Source: an uncultured Collinsella sp. (GTDB lineage: Bacteria; Actinomycetota; Coriobacteriia; Coriobacteriales; Coriobacteriaceae). Taken from it: 40,821 nt of DNA. Positions 1 to 8,094 of the stretch are shown here, in pieces. The position numbers were made by a program, and so were the translations under genes. Below the pieces are notes generated by a model. That model was not told the DNA's origin and ran no database searches. It saw only the letters and a program-made list of their open reading frames with translations. Positions within the stretch are counted from its first letter, which is position 1. The number at the start of each line of letters is the position of its first letter. The stretch is from assembly GCA_900539035.1 (NCBI GenBank), contig UQAU01000018.1, forward strand, positions 1-40,821. Direction: 5' to 3'.

Positions 1-24
1 TCGCCTGCTCGGACAGTCCTGACT

Positions 25-62
25 CGCACGGAGAGCACATTAAGTGCTCTCCGGCTCGTGCG
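25..62. repeat. Imperfect palindrome downstream of gyrA
   Basis: A perfect 10-bp stem (29-38 with 44-53) encloses the loop ATTAA. The arms continue outward as CGCAC (25-29) and GTGCG (58-62), with about five unpaired bases on the right side. There is no T-tract, so it does not look like a simple terminator. It could be a copy of a dispersed palindromic repeat or a structure belonging to a gene left of the window. Nothing else recognisable lies in 1-120. Confidence 0.5.
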
Positions 63-120
63 GAACTCGCGATCGACTTCATATGCCGCCGGGCGGCCGG
101 GGCGAACGCGGATCCCTAGG

Positions 121-160
121 TTTTCAAAAAAGCGGTCGGCGCGCAGGTGCGCCGACCGCC
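121..160 (-). terminator. Rho-independent terminator of gyrBA
   Basis: On the minus strand an 11-bp GC-rich stem (159-149 with 142-132) and a 6-nt loop are followed by a run of six T (131-126). It lies about 40 nt past the gyrA stop codon and would end the gyrB-gyrA transcript. Confidence 0.9.
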
Positions 161-199
161 GATATATGGGGTCTGATGTTTTTGACCGGAGAGGACTAC

Positions 200-2938
200 T
201 TACTCGTCGAGGAGATCCTCTGGCAAGTCGTTGCCGTCGCCTAGGTCGACTGGGGTCTCTTCGGTGTCGGCTGCGGCCTCGGCGCCCTCGCCTTCGGGTT
301 TTTCCTTGGCTGCCGTCATGCGGGCTACGGCGCAGATGCGGTCGTTGTCGTCGACGGTCATCATCTTGACGCCCTGGGTGGCGCGGCCAGTCTGGCTGAT
401 CTCGTCGGTCTTGACGCGAATGACCGTCGCGCCCTCCGTCACGATGAACAGCTCGTGCTGCGGGCCCACCGTCTTCATGGCCGCGAGGTTACCCTTACGC
501 TCGGTCATTTGGATGGTGTAGACGCCCTGGCCGCCGCGATTCTGCTCCGGGTAATCCGCGACCGGTGTGCGTTTGCCGTAACCGCGCTCGGTGATGACGA
601 ACAGATCGCCGTTGCCGTTAGTGACTTCCATGCCCAGAACGCTCACGCCGTCCTTCATACCGATACCGCGAACGCCGCTGGTATCGCGGCCGGTGGCGCG
701 CACCTGCTCCTCGGAGAACATGATCGCCTTGCCCGCGGTGGTGGCCAGGATAATCTTGTCGCCCTCGCGCACGCGGCGCACGTTCAGCAGTGCGTCGTCG
801 TCACGCAGATTGATAGCGATCAGGCCATCACGGCGGCTACGATCGTAAGCGCTCATCACGGTCTTCTTGACCATGCCGCTCTTGGTGGCAAACATCAGGT
901 ACTCGTCGGCAGGGAACTCGCGGCAGCTGATGACGCTCGCGATCTTCTCGCCCTCCTCGAAGGGCAGCAGGTTGACGATCGCGGTGCCGCGGGCCTGACG
1001 CGTACCCACCGGCAGCTCGTGCACCTTCAGGCGATAGACCTTGCCCTTGCTCGAGAAGAACAGCACGTACTCGTGCGTGGACGCAATAAACATCTCGTCG
1101 ATAACGTCATCCTCTTTGAGGTTGACGCCCGACACGCCCTTGCCGCCGCGCTTCTGGGCACGGTAGGCAGCCACCGGGATACGCTTAACGTAGCCGGTGT
1201 GGGTGATGGTCACGACCATGTCCTCGTCGGCGATGAGGTCCTCGACATCCAGGTCCTTCTCAACCTGGCTGATCTCGGTGCGGCGCTTGTCGCCAAACTT
1301 CTTGGAGATCTCGCGCATCTCTTCCTTGATGACGCCCAGGATTTTCTCCTCATGCGCCAGCAGGTCCTCGTAGTAGGCGATGGCGCGGCGCAGGCCGTCC
1401 AACTCTTCCTGAATCTTGTCGCGCTCCAGGCCGGTCAGGCGGCGCAGCTTCATCTCGAGGATGGCCGTGGTCTGCTCGGGCGTAAAGCCAAAGCGCTCGA
1501 TCAAGCGGCTGCTGGCCTCGGAGTCGGTCTGCGAGGAGCGGATGATGCTAATGACCTCGTCGATATGGTCGAGAGCCATCAAGTAGCCCTCAAGGATATG
1601 CGCGCGGGCCTGGGCCTTCTTAAGGTCGAAGCGGGTGCGGCGGGTGACTACGTCGACCTGGTGGTCAATGTAGTGCTGCAGCATCTCGCGCAGGCTCAGG
1701 CATTTGGGAACGCCGTTGACGAGTGCCAGGTTGTTGGCGCCAAAGGTCGTCTGCAGCGAGGTGTACTTATACAGATTGTTGAGCACGACCTGCGGAATGA
1801 CGCCCTTCTTGAGCTCGATGACCAGACGGATGCCCTTCTGGTTGGACTCATCGCGCATATCAGAGATGCCCTCGATGCGCTTATCGTTGACGAGCTGGGC
1901 GATCTTCTCCTGCAGTGTGCCCTTGTTGACCATGTAGGGAATCTCGGTAAAGACCAGGCGGCTGCGGCCGGTCTTGGTGGACTCCACATGTGCCTTGGCA
2001 CGCACGGTAATGGAGCCGCGACCGGTCTCGTAGCTCTGCTTAATGCCAGCGCTGCCCATGATGATGGCGCCGGTGGGGAAGTCCGGACCGGGCATGATCT
2101 GCATGAGCTCGTCGACGGTGGCGTCGGGGTTGTCGATCAGGTAGCAGGTGGCCTCGATCGCCTCGGTGAGGTTATGCGGGGCGATGTTGGTGGCCATGCC
2201 GACGGCGATGCCCTGGCTGCCGTTGACCAGCAGGTTGGGGAAGCGCGCAGGCAGTGCCACGGGCTCGGCGAGCGATTCGTCGTAGTTGGGCTGCCAGTCG
2301 ACGGTATCCTTCTGCAAGTCACGCAGCAGTTCCATGGCGGGCTTTGCCAGGCGGCTCTCGGTGTAACGCATGGCCGCCGCGCCGTCGCCGTCGATGTTGC
2401 CGAAGTTGCCGTGACCGTCGATGAGCGGCGTGCGCATGGAGAACCACTGTGCCAGGCGGACCATGGCCTCATAGACCGCGGAGTCGCCGTGCGGGTGGTA
2501 CTTACCGATAACTTCGCCGACCGTCCAGGCCGACTTCTTGTGCGGTCGGTTGGGGTAGATGCCGCTCTCGTTCATCGCATACAGGATGCGACGGTGCACC
2601 GGCTTTAAGCCGTCGCGCACGTCCGGCAGGGCGCGCGCCGTGATAACCGACATCGAATACTCGATGAACGACTGCTTCATCTCGCGGCCAAACTCCGAAA
2701 TCTGGAGCTGACGGCCGTTGATATCCTCACCGGCCGAGGCGCCACGGTCGACTTCGCCAAAGCTCTCCTCGAGCTCGGCGTCGTCTTCTTCCTCATCATC
2801 ATCGGCATCGGGGTTATAGGCGTCCGGGTCGCCGTCCTCGCCCTGCTCAGCACGGGCAAGCAGGCGCTTCAGATCATCGGGCATACCGGCATCGCCGGCC
2901 TCGTCCATACCCCCGTTATTGTTGATATCGTCTGCCAC
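200..2938 (-). CDS. gyrA: DNA gyrase subunit A
   Basis: Breakage-rejoining subunit of DNA gyrase, which introduces negative supercoils as a GyrA2GyrB2 complex. The 912-residue product has the usual N-terminal core (ALPDVRDGLKPVHRR near 103-117), the catalytic tyrosine at Tyr192 in AMRYTESR, and a C-terminal beta-pinwheel with the GyrA-box variant QKRGGKG. The quinolone-determining stretch HPHGDSAVYE has Ser153 and Glu157, a normal sensitive-type Gram-positive pattern. The start is GTG, preceded by AGGAGG four bases upstream. Compared with E. coli GyrA, numbering is shifted by 70 because of an acidic N-terminal extension rich in Asp and Glu. The gene starts 11 nt after gyrB, so the two form an operon that ends at the terminator at 121-160. 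Confidence 0.97.
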   Translation of the reverse strand: MADDINNNGGMDEAGDAGMPDDLKRLLARAEQGEDGDPDAYNPDADDDEEEDDAELEESFGEVDRGASAGEDINGRQLQISEFGREMKQSFIEYSMSVITARALPDVRDGLKPVHRRILYAMNESGIYPNRPHKKSAWTVGEVIGKYHPHGDSAVYEAMVRLAQWFSMRTPLIDGHGNFGNIDGDGAAAMRYTESRLAKPAMELLRDLQKDTVDWQPNYDESLAEPVALPARFPNLLVNGSQGIAVGMATNIAPHNLTEAIEATCYLIDNPDATVDELMQIMPGPDFPTGAIIMGSAGIKQSYETGRGSITVRAKAHVESTKTGRSRLVFTEIPYMVNKGTLQEKIAQLVNDKRIEGISDMRDESNQKGIRLVIELKKGVIPQVVLNNLYKYTSLQTTFGANNLALVNGVPKCLSLREMLQHYIDHQVDVVTRRTRFDLKKAQARAHILEGYLMALDHIDEVISIIRSSQTDSEASSRLIERFGFTPEQTTAILEMKLRRLTGLERDKIQEELDGLRRAIAYYEDLLAHEEKILGVIKEEMREISKKFGDKRRTEISQVEKDLDVEDLIADEDMVVTITHTGYVKRIPVAAYRAQKRGGKGVSGVNLKEDDVIDEMFIASTHEYVLFFSSKGKVYRLKVHELPVGTRQARGTAIVNLLPFEEGEKIASVISCREFPADEYLMFATKSGMVKKTVMSAYDRSRRDGLIAINLRDDDALLNVRRVREGDKIILATTAGKAIMFSEEQVRATGRDTSGVRGIGMKDGVSVLGMEVTNGNGDLFVITERGYGKRTPVADYPEQNRGGQGVYTIQMTERKGNLAAMKTVGPQHELFIVTEGATVIRVKTDEISQTGRATQGVKMMTVDDNDRICAVARMTAAKEKPEGEGAEAAADTEETPVDLGDGNDLPEDLLDE

Positions 2939-2949
2939 GTTACCTCCTC

Positions 2950-4980
2950 TTAAGCATCAAGGAAACGCGCGTCATGCGCATGTTTTTCAATGTACTCGCG
3001 GCGATAGCCGACCTCGGAACCCATCAGCTCGCGCACGGCGCGATCCGCCACCACGGCGTCCTCGATCGACACACGCTGCAGGATGCGGGTCTTGGGGTCC
3101 ATCGTCGTCGAGGCAAGCTGCTTGGGGTCCATCTCGCCCAGGCCCTTGTAGCGCTGGACGGTATAGCCCTTGCGCTTTTTGGTGATCTTGCCGTCCTTGG
3201 CCTTGCCGTCCTCGTCGTTATCGTCGGGGTTCAGGCCCAGACTCTGGATGGTGTCGCGCAGGATCTCGTCTTCGGGCTGGCGGCCGTTGGGATACACGTA
3301 GTGGATCTTGTTGCGCACCTTAATGCCAAAGATGGGCGGGCAGGCAACATAAACGTAACCGGCATCGATCAGCGGACGCATGTACTTGTAGAAGAACGTC
3401 AGCAGCAGGATGCGGATATGCGCACCGTCGACGTCTGCATCGGTCATGATGATGATCTTGTGGTAGCGCGCCTTGGTGATATCGAAGTCGCCGCCGTCGC
3501 CGGCACTCGTCGTGACGCCGCAACCGATCGCGGTAATCAGCGACTGGATGGTGTCACTCGAGAACGCGCGATGGTCACCAACGCGTTCGACGTTCAAAAT
3601 CTTGCCGCGCAGGGGCAGAATCGCCTGGATGTCTCGGCGACGGCCGTCCTTGGCCGAACCGCCTGCCGAGTCGCCCTCTACGATGAAGAGCTCGGTCAGC
3701 TCGGCATCGCGCACCGAGCAGTCGGCGAGCTTACCAGGCAGGGACGCCGTCTCGAGCAGGCTCTTGCGGCGGGTCGCCTCGCGCGCCTTGCGGGCGGCGT
3801 TGCGCGCCTTGCAGGCCTGTTGCGCCTTCTTGACGATCTCGCGGGCGGGCTTGGGATGCTCCTCCAAGTAATCGGTCAGTCCATCGGTCACGATCTTGAG
3901 CGTGAGCGCACGCATGTAGGAGCTGCCGAGCTTGGCCTTGGTCTGGCCCTCAAACTGCGGATCGGGCAGCTTGACCGAGATAACGGCCGAAAGGCCCTCG
4001 CGCACATCGTCGCCGGTCAGGTTGGTGTCTTTTTCCTTGAGCAGGTTCTGCTTGCGCGCGTAATCGTTGATCACGCGGGTGAGCGCGGTGCGGAAGCCCT
4101 CAAGGTGCATGCCGCCCTCGGGGGTGTAGATGTCGTTGGCAAACGACATGACGTTCTCGCCGTAACCGCTATTCCACTGCAGGGAAACCTCGACCTCGCC
4201 CATCTTGGCCACAGGTGCGTCCGGGTCCGATTTGCCCTCGATGTAGATGGGCTCCTTAAAGGCCTCGGGGACGTCCTTGCCCTCGTTGAGGAACTTGACG
4301 AAGTCGATGATGCCGCCCTCGTAGCAAAACTCCTCCACGTGGGGAGTCGCCTCGCGCTCGTCGGTCAGCACGATCTTGAGGTTCTTATTGAGGAACGCCG
4401 TCTCCTGCAGACGGTTGTGCAGTGTATCGAAATCGTAAATGCAGGTCTCGAAGATCTCGTCGTCGGGCCAGAAGGTGACGGTGGTGCCCGTCGAATCCGA
4501 GGTGCCCACGACCTCCATCTTCTTGACGGTCTTGCCGCGCGAGAACTCCATCTCGTAGGTGTTGCCTTCGCGACGAACCTGAACGACCACGCGCTTGGAC
4601 AGTGCGTTGACGACGGAGATGCCCACGCCGTGCAGGCCGCCCGAAACCTTATAGGCCGAGTTATCGAACTTACCGCCGGCGTGCAAGATCGTCATGACGA
4701 CCTCGAGCGTCGGGATCTTTTTAACAGGGTGCTCGTCGACGGGGATGCCACGCCCGTTGTCGACGACCGTGATGGAGTTGTCGGCGTGGACCGTCACCTG
4801 GATCTCGGTGCAGAAACCGGCCATGGCCTCGTCGACGGAGTTGTCAACGATCTCCCACACCAGGTGATGCAGACCGCTGGCGCTCGTCGAGCCGATATAC
4901 ATGCCCGGGCGCTTACGAACAGCCTCGAGACCTTCGAGAATCTTAATCTCGCCGCCATCGTAATCGTTTTCGTTTGCCAC
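2950..4980 (-). CDS. gyrB: DNA gyrase subunit B
   Basis: ATPase subunit of DNA gyrase, 676 residues. The N-terminal GHKL domain shows EIVDNSVDEAMAG and DNGRGIPV. The TOPRIM domain shows EGDSAGGSAK and PLRGKILNVE, and the acidic motif DADVDGAHIR binds metal. The C-terminal tail GLGEMDPKQL is typical. I chose the GTG at 4980 (product begins MANENDYDGG) because AAGGAGG sits four bases upstream; an in-frame TTG at 4998 overlaps that ribosome binding site. A terminator for the upstream operon lies at 5030-5059, so gyrBA probably has its own promoter within 4981-5030, although I see no clear -35/-10 pair. Length and motifs are standard. Confidence 0.97.
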   Translation of the reverse strand: MANENDYDGGEIKILEGLEAVRKRPGMYIGSTSASGLHHLVWEIVDNSVDEAMAGFCTEIQVTVHADNSITVVDNGRGIPVDEHPVKKIPTLEVVMTILHAGGKFDNSAYKVSGGLHGVGISVVNALSKRVVVQVRREGNTYEMEFSRGKTVKKMEVVGTSDSTGTTVTFWPDDEIFETCIYDFDTLHNRLQETAFLNKNLKIVLTDEREATPHVEEFCYEGGIIDFVKFLNEGKDVPEAFKEPIYIEGKSDPDAPVAKMGEVEVSLQWNSGYGENVMSFANDIYTPEGGMHLEGFRTALTRVINDYARKQNLLKEKDTNLTGDDVREGLSAVISVKLPDPQFEGQTKAKLGSSYMRALTLKIVTDGLTDYLEEHPKPAREIVKKAQQACKARNAARKAREATRRKSLLETASLPGKLADCSVRDAELTELFIVEGDSAGGSAKDGRRRDIQAILPLRGKILNVERVGDHRAFSSDTIQSLITAIGCGVTTSAGDGGDFDITKARYHKIIIMTDADVDGAHIRILLLTFFYKYMRPLIDAGYVYVACPPIFGIKVRNKIHYVYPNGRQPEDEILRDTIQSLGLNPDDNDEDGKAKDGKITKKRKGYTVQRYKGLGEMDPKQLASTTMDPKTRILQRVSIEDAVVADRAVRELMGSEVGYRREYIEKHAHDARFLDA

Positions 4981-5029
4981 ACGTCCTCCTTCAGTCAAGA
5001 AAATGTGTACAGCCTTACTAGTTTATCGT

Positions 5030-5059
5030 AAAAAAATACCCTCGGGAACGAGGGTATTT
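5030..5059 (-). terminator. Rho-independent terminator after the dciA-like gene
   Basis: Read on the minus strand, an 11-bp stem (59-49 with 44-34) has a TTCC loop and is followed by an unbroken T run of about seven (5036-5030). It separates the dnaA-to-DUF721 transcript from gyrBA. Confidence 0.9.
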
Positions 5060-5085
5060 GGCTCTACAAGGCCACCAGATGCGAT

Positions 5086-5649
5086 TTAAGGCTCTTTTTT
5101 GCTTTGCACGCCCTTGGCCCACTCGGCACTGGCTCTCATGGCGTTCTCGAGGGCCTCGCGCAGTTTTTGGTCCTCGATGGGTGCCACTTGGCGCTCGATC
5201 TCGGTGCGCTCGGCCTCACTTAGGTCGGCGTGCGGGGCCGGCGGGCGCTCGGTCGTCGCCGGGCGCAGGCGCTCCTTGGCGGCGGGTGGCGTGTGACCGG
5301 GCGCGGTGGTTTTGAACACCAGGCCGTCCACATGCGCACCGGCGCGCTCCATACGCGCGCGGATGATCTCGCGCAACAGCGTCATTTCCTGCGTCCACGA
5401 GGGCGAGTCGAGATATACCAGCAGCTCATTGGACTCGGGCAGGTAGCGCAAACCCGTCACATGCCGCCCCTCGCGCGTGCCCGAGCACACCGCATTCCAC
5501 GCGCGATAGACCGCACGAGATTCCTCTGCAGTCTCCATCTGCGCGCGGCGCTCAGGTGTCGCGGCCGCCAGGATGCGCTGGCGCTCTGCGTTCAAAAACC
5601 CACTAAAGGTGACCGTTTCGCTCTCGCGCTCGTAATTAGCACATCTCAC
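5086..5649 (-). CDS. dciA: DUF721 / DciA-like protein
   Basis: A 187-residue protein of the DUF721 family. DciA members of this family assist loading of the replicative helicase DnaB in bacteria that lack DnaC or DnaI. The recognisable core is LLVYLDSPSWTQEMTLLRE, the conserved aromatic and leucine segment of DUF721. A Pro/Ala-rich linker and a charged C-terminal helix follow. The GTG start overlaps the 3' end of recF by 14 nt, which implies translational coupling; no strong Shine-Dalgarno is visible and no better start exists downstream. The position right after recF matches Actinobacteria. The helicase-loading role is inferred from the family and was not tested for this lineage. Confidence 0.75.
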   Translation of the reverse strand: MRCANYERESETVTFSGFLNAERQRILAAATPERRAQMETAEESRAVYRAWNAVCSGTREGRHVTGLRYLPESNELLVYLDSPSWTQEMTLLREIIRARMERAGAHVDGLVFKTTAPGHTPPAAKERLRPATTERPPAPHADLSEAERTEIERQVAPIEDQKLREALENAMRASAEWAKGVQSKKEP

Positions 5650-6742
5650 CCATGCTCACCACCTTGGCTCGATCAAGCAGATCATCGGTAAAGTACCCCA
5701 GGTTGGTCGTGGTTATGACCGTCTGGATATCATCGCCGATCAGCCGCAGGAAAGCACCGCGGCGTTCGCCGTCGAGTTCGCTCATCACGTCGTCCAAAAG
5801 CAGCAATGGGGCGGTGCCCAGGACATCGCGAGCCACGGCCACCTCCGCCACCTTCCAGGCCAGAACCAACGTTCGCTGCTGACCTTGGCTGGCAAACGAG
5901 CGGGCGGAACGACCCGCCACGGTAAACTCAATCTCATCGCGATGCGGTCCCACCAACGTCACGCCGCGGCGAATTTCCTCGTCGGCGTGCTCATCAAGGG
6001 CAGCCAGCATGCGCTCGTACGCCCAGCCCTTCAGCTCTTCGCGATCATCGACCTGGGGCAAATCCCCCAGCGTGGACGTATAGGTCACGTTGGCAGCCTC
6101 ACCGGATGCCACTTGCCCGTAGGCAGTGTGCATATGGCCCGCCAGCCGGTCGAGCAGAGCCAACCGGTGCACGAGCAGGGCCGAGCCCGCGCGGGCAATC
6201 GAATCGTTCCACGCGCCGAGCATCTCGCGGCAGCACCAGGTCTCCTTGAGCAAGGCGTTACGCTGGGTCACGCAGCGCCCATAGGTGCTCGCAAGATCGG
6301 CATAGCGTGCGCTCAGTTGCATGCCAAAGTCATCGAGGGCGGCGCGGCGCACACTGGCGCCTCGCTTAACCATGTCCAGATGGTCGGGGCAAAACAGCAC
6401 GCTCGGCAGAACCCCGCGCACACCGGCGGCAGAGCATCTCTTGCCGTTGCGGCTAAACGAGCGCTTACCGTCCTCCGCGCTCAATCCCATATCAAGCACG
6501 CGGCCGTCGCCCTCGAGCCTCAGCTCGACCTTGCACGAGCCCACGCCGTCATGGACGAGCTCGGCTGCGGTCGGATGCCTAAACGAGGCGCCGCTCGTCA
6601 GCAGCTGCAGCGCCTCTATGAGATTGGTCTTTCCCGCCGCGTTGGGTCCCGCAAGTATCGTCACGCCCTCGTCCAGGGCAAGGCGATAGCTATCGAAGCT
6701 GCGGTAGTGCGCGACGGAAAGATCGCGGGCGAACATGGTCAT
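5636..6742 (-). CDS. recF: DNA replication/repair ATPase RecF
   Basis: SMC-like ABC ATPase that binds gapped DNA and, with RecO and RecR, helps load RecA. The 368-residue product has Walker A GPNAAGKTNL near residue 33, the ABC signature FASQGQQRTL, and Walker B LLLLDDVMSELD. It begins MTMFARDL 10 nt after the dnaN stop codon. The reading frame remains open upstream into dnaN, but that part overlaps dnaN and is not recF-like. The two candidate ATGs at 6742 and 6736 cannot be separated because neither has a good Shine-Dalgarno; the first is used here. The 3' end overlaps the DUF721 gene by 14 nt. Confidence 0.95.
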   Translation of the reverse strand: MTMFARDLSVAHYRSFDSYRLALDEGVTILAGPNAAGKTNLIEALQLLTSGASFRHPTAAELVHDGVGSCKVELRLEGDGRVLDMGLSAEDGKRSFSRNGKRCSAAGVRGVLPSVLFCPDHLDMVKRGASVRRAALDDFGMQLSARYADLASTYGRCVTQRNALLKETWCCREMLGAWNDSIARAGSALLVHRLALLDRLAGHMHTAYGQVASGEAANVTYTSTLGDLPQVDDREELKGWAYERMLAALDEHADEEIRRGVTLVGPHRDEIEFTVAGRSARSFASQGQQRTLVLAWKVAEVAVARDVLGTAPLLLLDDVMSELDGERRGAFLRLIGDDIQTVITTTNLGYFTDDLLDRAKVVSMGEMC

Positions 6743-6752
6743 AGGGCAGTTG

Positions 6753-7856
6753 CTAGATGCGGACCGGCATGACCAGGTACAGGTAGTTGATCTTGTCGTA
6801 GGACTTGAAGATGCCCGCCTGCGAGTAGCTCTTGAGCTCCAGCGTGATCTCCTTCTCCTTGGACAGGGCATTGAGGCACCCGAAGATGTAGTGGTAGTTG
6901 AAGGCGATGGTGCCCGACTCGCCCTCGGCCTCGACATCGATCGTCTCCTGCGCAAGGTCCTGGTCATTGGAAATGGAGGACAGGCCCATCTGCCCGTTCT
7001 CGACATCGATCTCGAACTTGACGGCGGGGTTGGCGCTCGCGATAACGGCCACGCGCTTGAGGGCGGCGTTAAAGGCGGCGACGTCGATCTTGACGCTCGT
7101 CACGCACGAATCGGGGATGAGCTGCTTGTAGTTGGGGTACACGCCCTCGATGCGGCGCGACACGTAGGTGGTGTTGCCGGCCTCGAAGACGACCTGGGTG
7201 TCGGTAGCCCCGATCATGATGGTCGCCTGGCTGGCCATGATGTTCAGCGCGTCGTTAAAGGCGTCGGCCGGAACGTTGAGCTCAAAGGAACCCTCGAGGG
7301 TCGAGGTCTCGACCTGCGTATCGCACACGGCCAAGCGGAAGGAATCGGTCGCCACCAGGCGCACGGTGTTGTTCTCGACCTTCATGTGCACGCCGCCTAG
7401 AATGGGGCGGGCCTTGTCGGTCGAGGTGACGCGCCACACGCGGCCGACCATTTCGGACAAGATATCGGTCGGCAGCTCCACGGCACTCTCGATGGCATAG
7501 GCCGGAAACTCGGGGAAGTCATTGGCATCGAGCGTGTTCAGGCGGAAAGAGCTCTTCTCGCAACCAATCAGCACCTGGCGCTCGGACAGCTCAAAGGTGA
7601 CCGGAGCATCGGGGAGGGTCTTGGTGATGTTGGAGAGCATCTTGCAGGGAATAACCATCTCGCCCTCTTCTTCGACATGCGCCGCGATGCGGTGACGAAT
7701 CGAGATGGTGTAGTTAGAGGTCTGGAATTCCAAGATGCCGTCTTGGGCCTTAACGAGCACGCCCGACAGGATGGGAAGGGTGGATGCCGAAGCGACACCC
7801 TTCATAACGACGCCGATGGCTTGTGTAAGCGAGCTCTGGCTGACGGTGAACTTCAT
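6753..7856 (-). CDS. dnaN: DNA polymerase III sliding clamp beta
   Basis: Beta clamp, a ring-shaped dimer that tethers DNA polymerase III to DNA. The 367-residue length and the three-fold repeated clamp domain are standard. The N-terminus MKFTVSQSSLTQAIGVV and the C-terminus YLVMPVRI, which forms part of the partner-binding cleft, are recognisable. The ATG start has GAAAGG nine bases upstream. The gene is preceded by an AT-rich, origin-like intergenic region and followed after 10 nt by recF. Confidence 0.97.
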   Translation of the reverse strand: MKFTVSQSSLTQAIGVVMKGVASASTLPILSGVLVKAQDGILEFQTSNYTISIRHRIAAHVEEEGEMVIPCKMLSNITKTLPDAPVTFELSERQVLIGCEKSSFRLNTLDANDFPEFPAYAIESAVELPTDILSEMVGRVWRVTSTDKARPILGGVHMKVENNTVRLVATDSFRLAVCDTQVETSTLEGSFELNVPADAFNDALNIMASQATIMIGATDTQVVFEAGNTTYVSRRIEGVYPNYKQLIPDSCVTSVKIDVAAFNAALKRVAVIASANPAVKFEIDVENGQMGLSSISNDQDLAQETIDVEAEGESGTIAFNYHYIFGCLNALSKEKEITLELKSYSQAGIFKSYDKINYLYLVMPVRI

Positions 7857-7860
7857 CTTT

Positions 7861-7903
7861 TAATACCTTTCTATAGATATAAATATCTTAATAATAGTAA
7901 TAG
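7861..7903. other. Origin unwinding element with DnaA-trio-like array
   Basis: This is the most AT-rich stretch near the origin. On the plus strand 7889-7903 reads TAA TAA TAG TAA TAG, which read 3' to 5' is GAT-AAT-GAT-AAT-AAT and fits the DnaA-trio pattern. The GAT end faces DnaA-box-like motifs starting at 7917, and the remaining AT-rich sequence lies on the far side. This is the arrangement described for the B. subtilis unwinding region between dnaA and dnaN. Assignment as the unwinding site is inference from pattern and position; part of it may also act as the dnaN promoter. Confidence 0.6.
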
Positions 7904-7916
7904 CACTGACGAAACT

Positions 7917-8082
7917 GTTGATTACTCCCAAAGACGCAGGTCAGACCCAGAAAGAGAATCGACAGCAACCTGTGTGCAACGGGGGTGGTTTTCCACGTTC
8001 AAAACCTGCGCAAAACTTTTCATCACCGCGGGTTGGGTTTTAGACACCTTATGCCCGTGGTTTCGACAAGTTTTCAACAGGT
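7917..8082. other. oriC part 1: DnaA-box-like motifs between dnaA and dnaN
   Basis: Candidate boxes are TGTTGATTA (7917-7925), TTTTCCACG (7989-7997), TTTTCATCA (8017-8025), TTTCGACAA (8061-8069) and TTTTCAACA (8071-8079). The last sits in the 13-mer GTTTTCAACAGGT (8070-8082), which recurs twice on the opposite strand upstream of the dnaA operon. None is the classical TTATCCACA; the closest is TTTTCCACG. The recurrence across two intergenic regions flanking dnaA and its neighbour supports a bipartite origin. Confidence 0.65.
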
Positions 8083-8094
8083 GTCTCTATTTCC

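Noticed and set aside
455..2608. Long plus-strand open frame of 717 codons
   Set aside because: It lies wholly antisense to gyrA. Its product is a low-complexity Leu/Val/Ala/His/Gly string that arises from the opposite strand of GC-rich codons.
2974..5031. Long plus-strand open frame of 685 codons
   Set aside because: Antisense to gyrB, with the same shadow composition and no domain.
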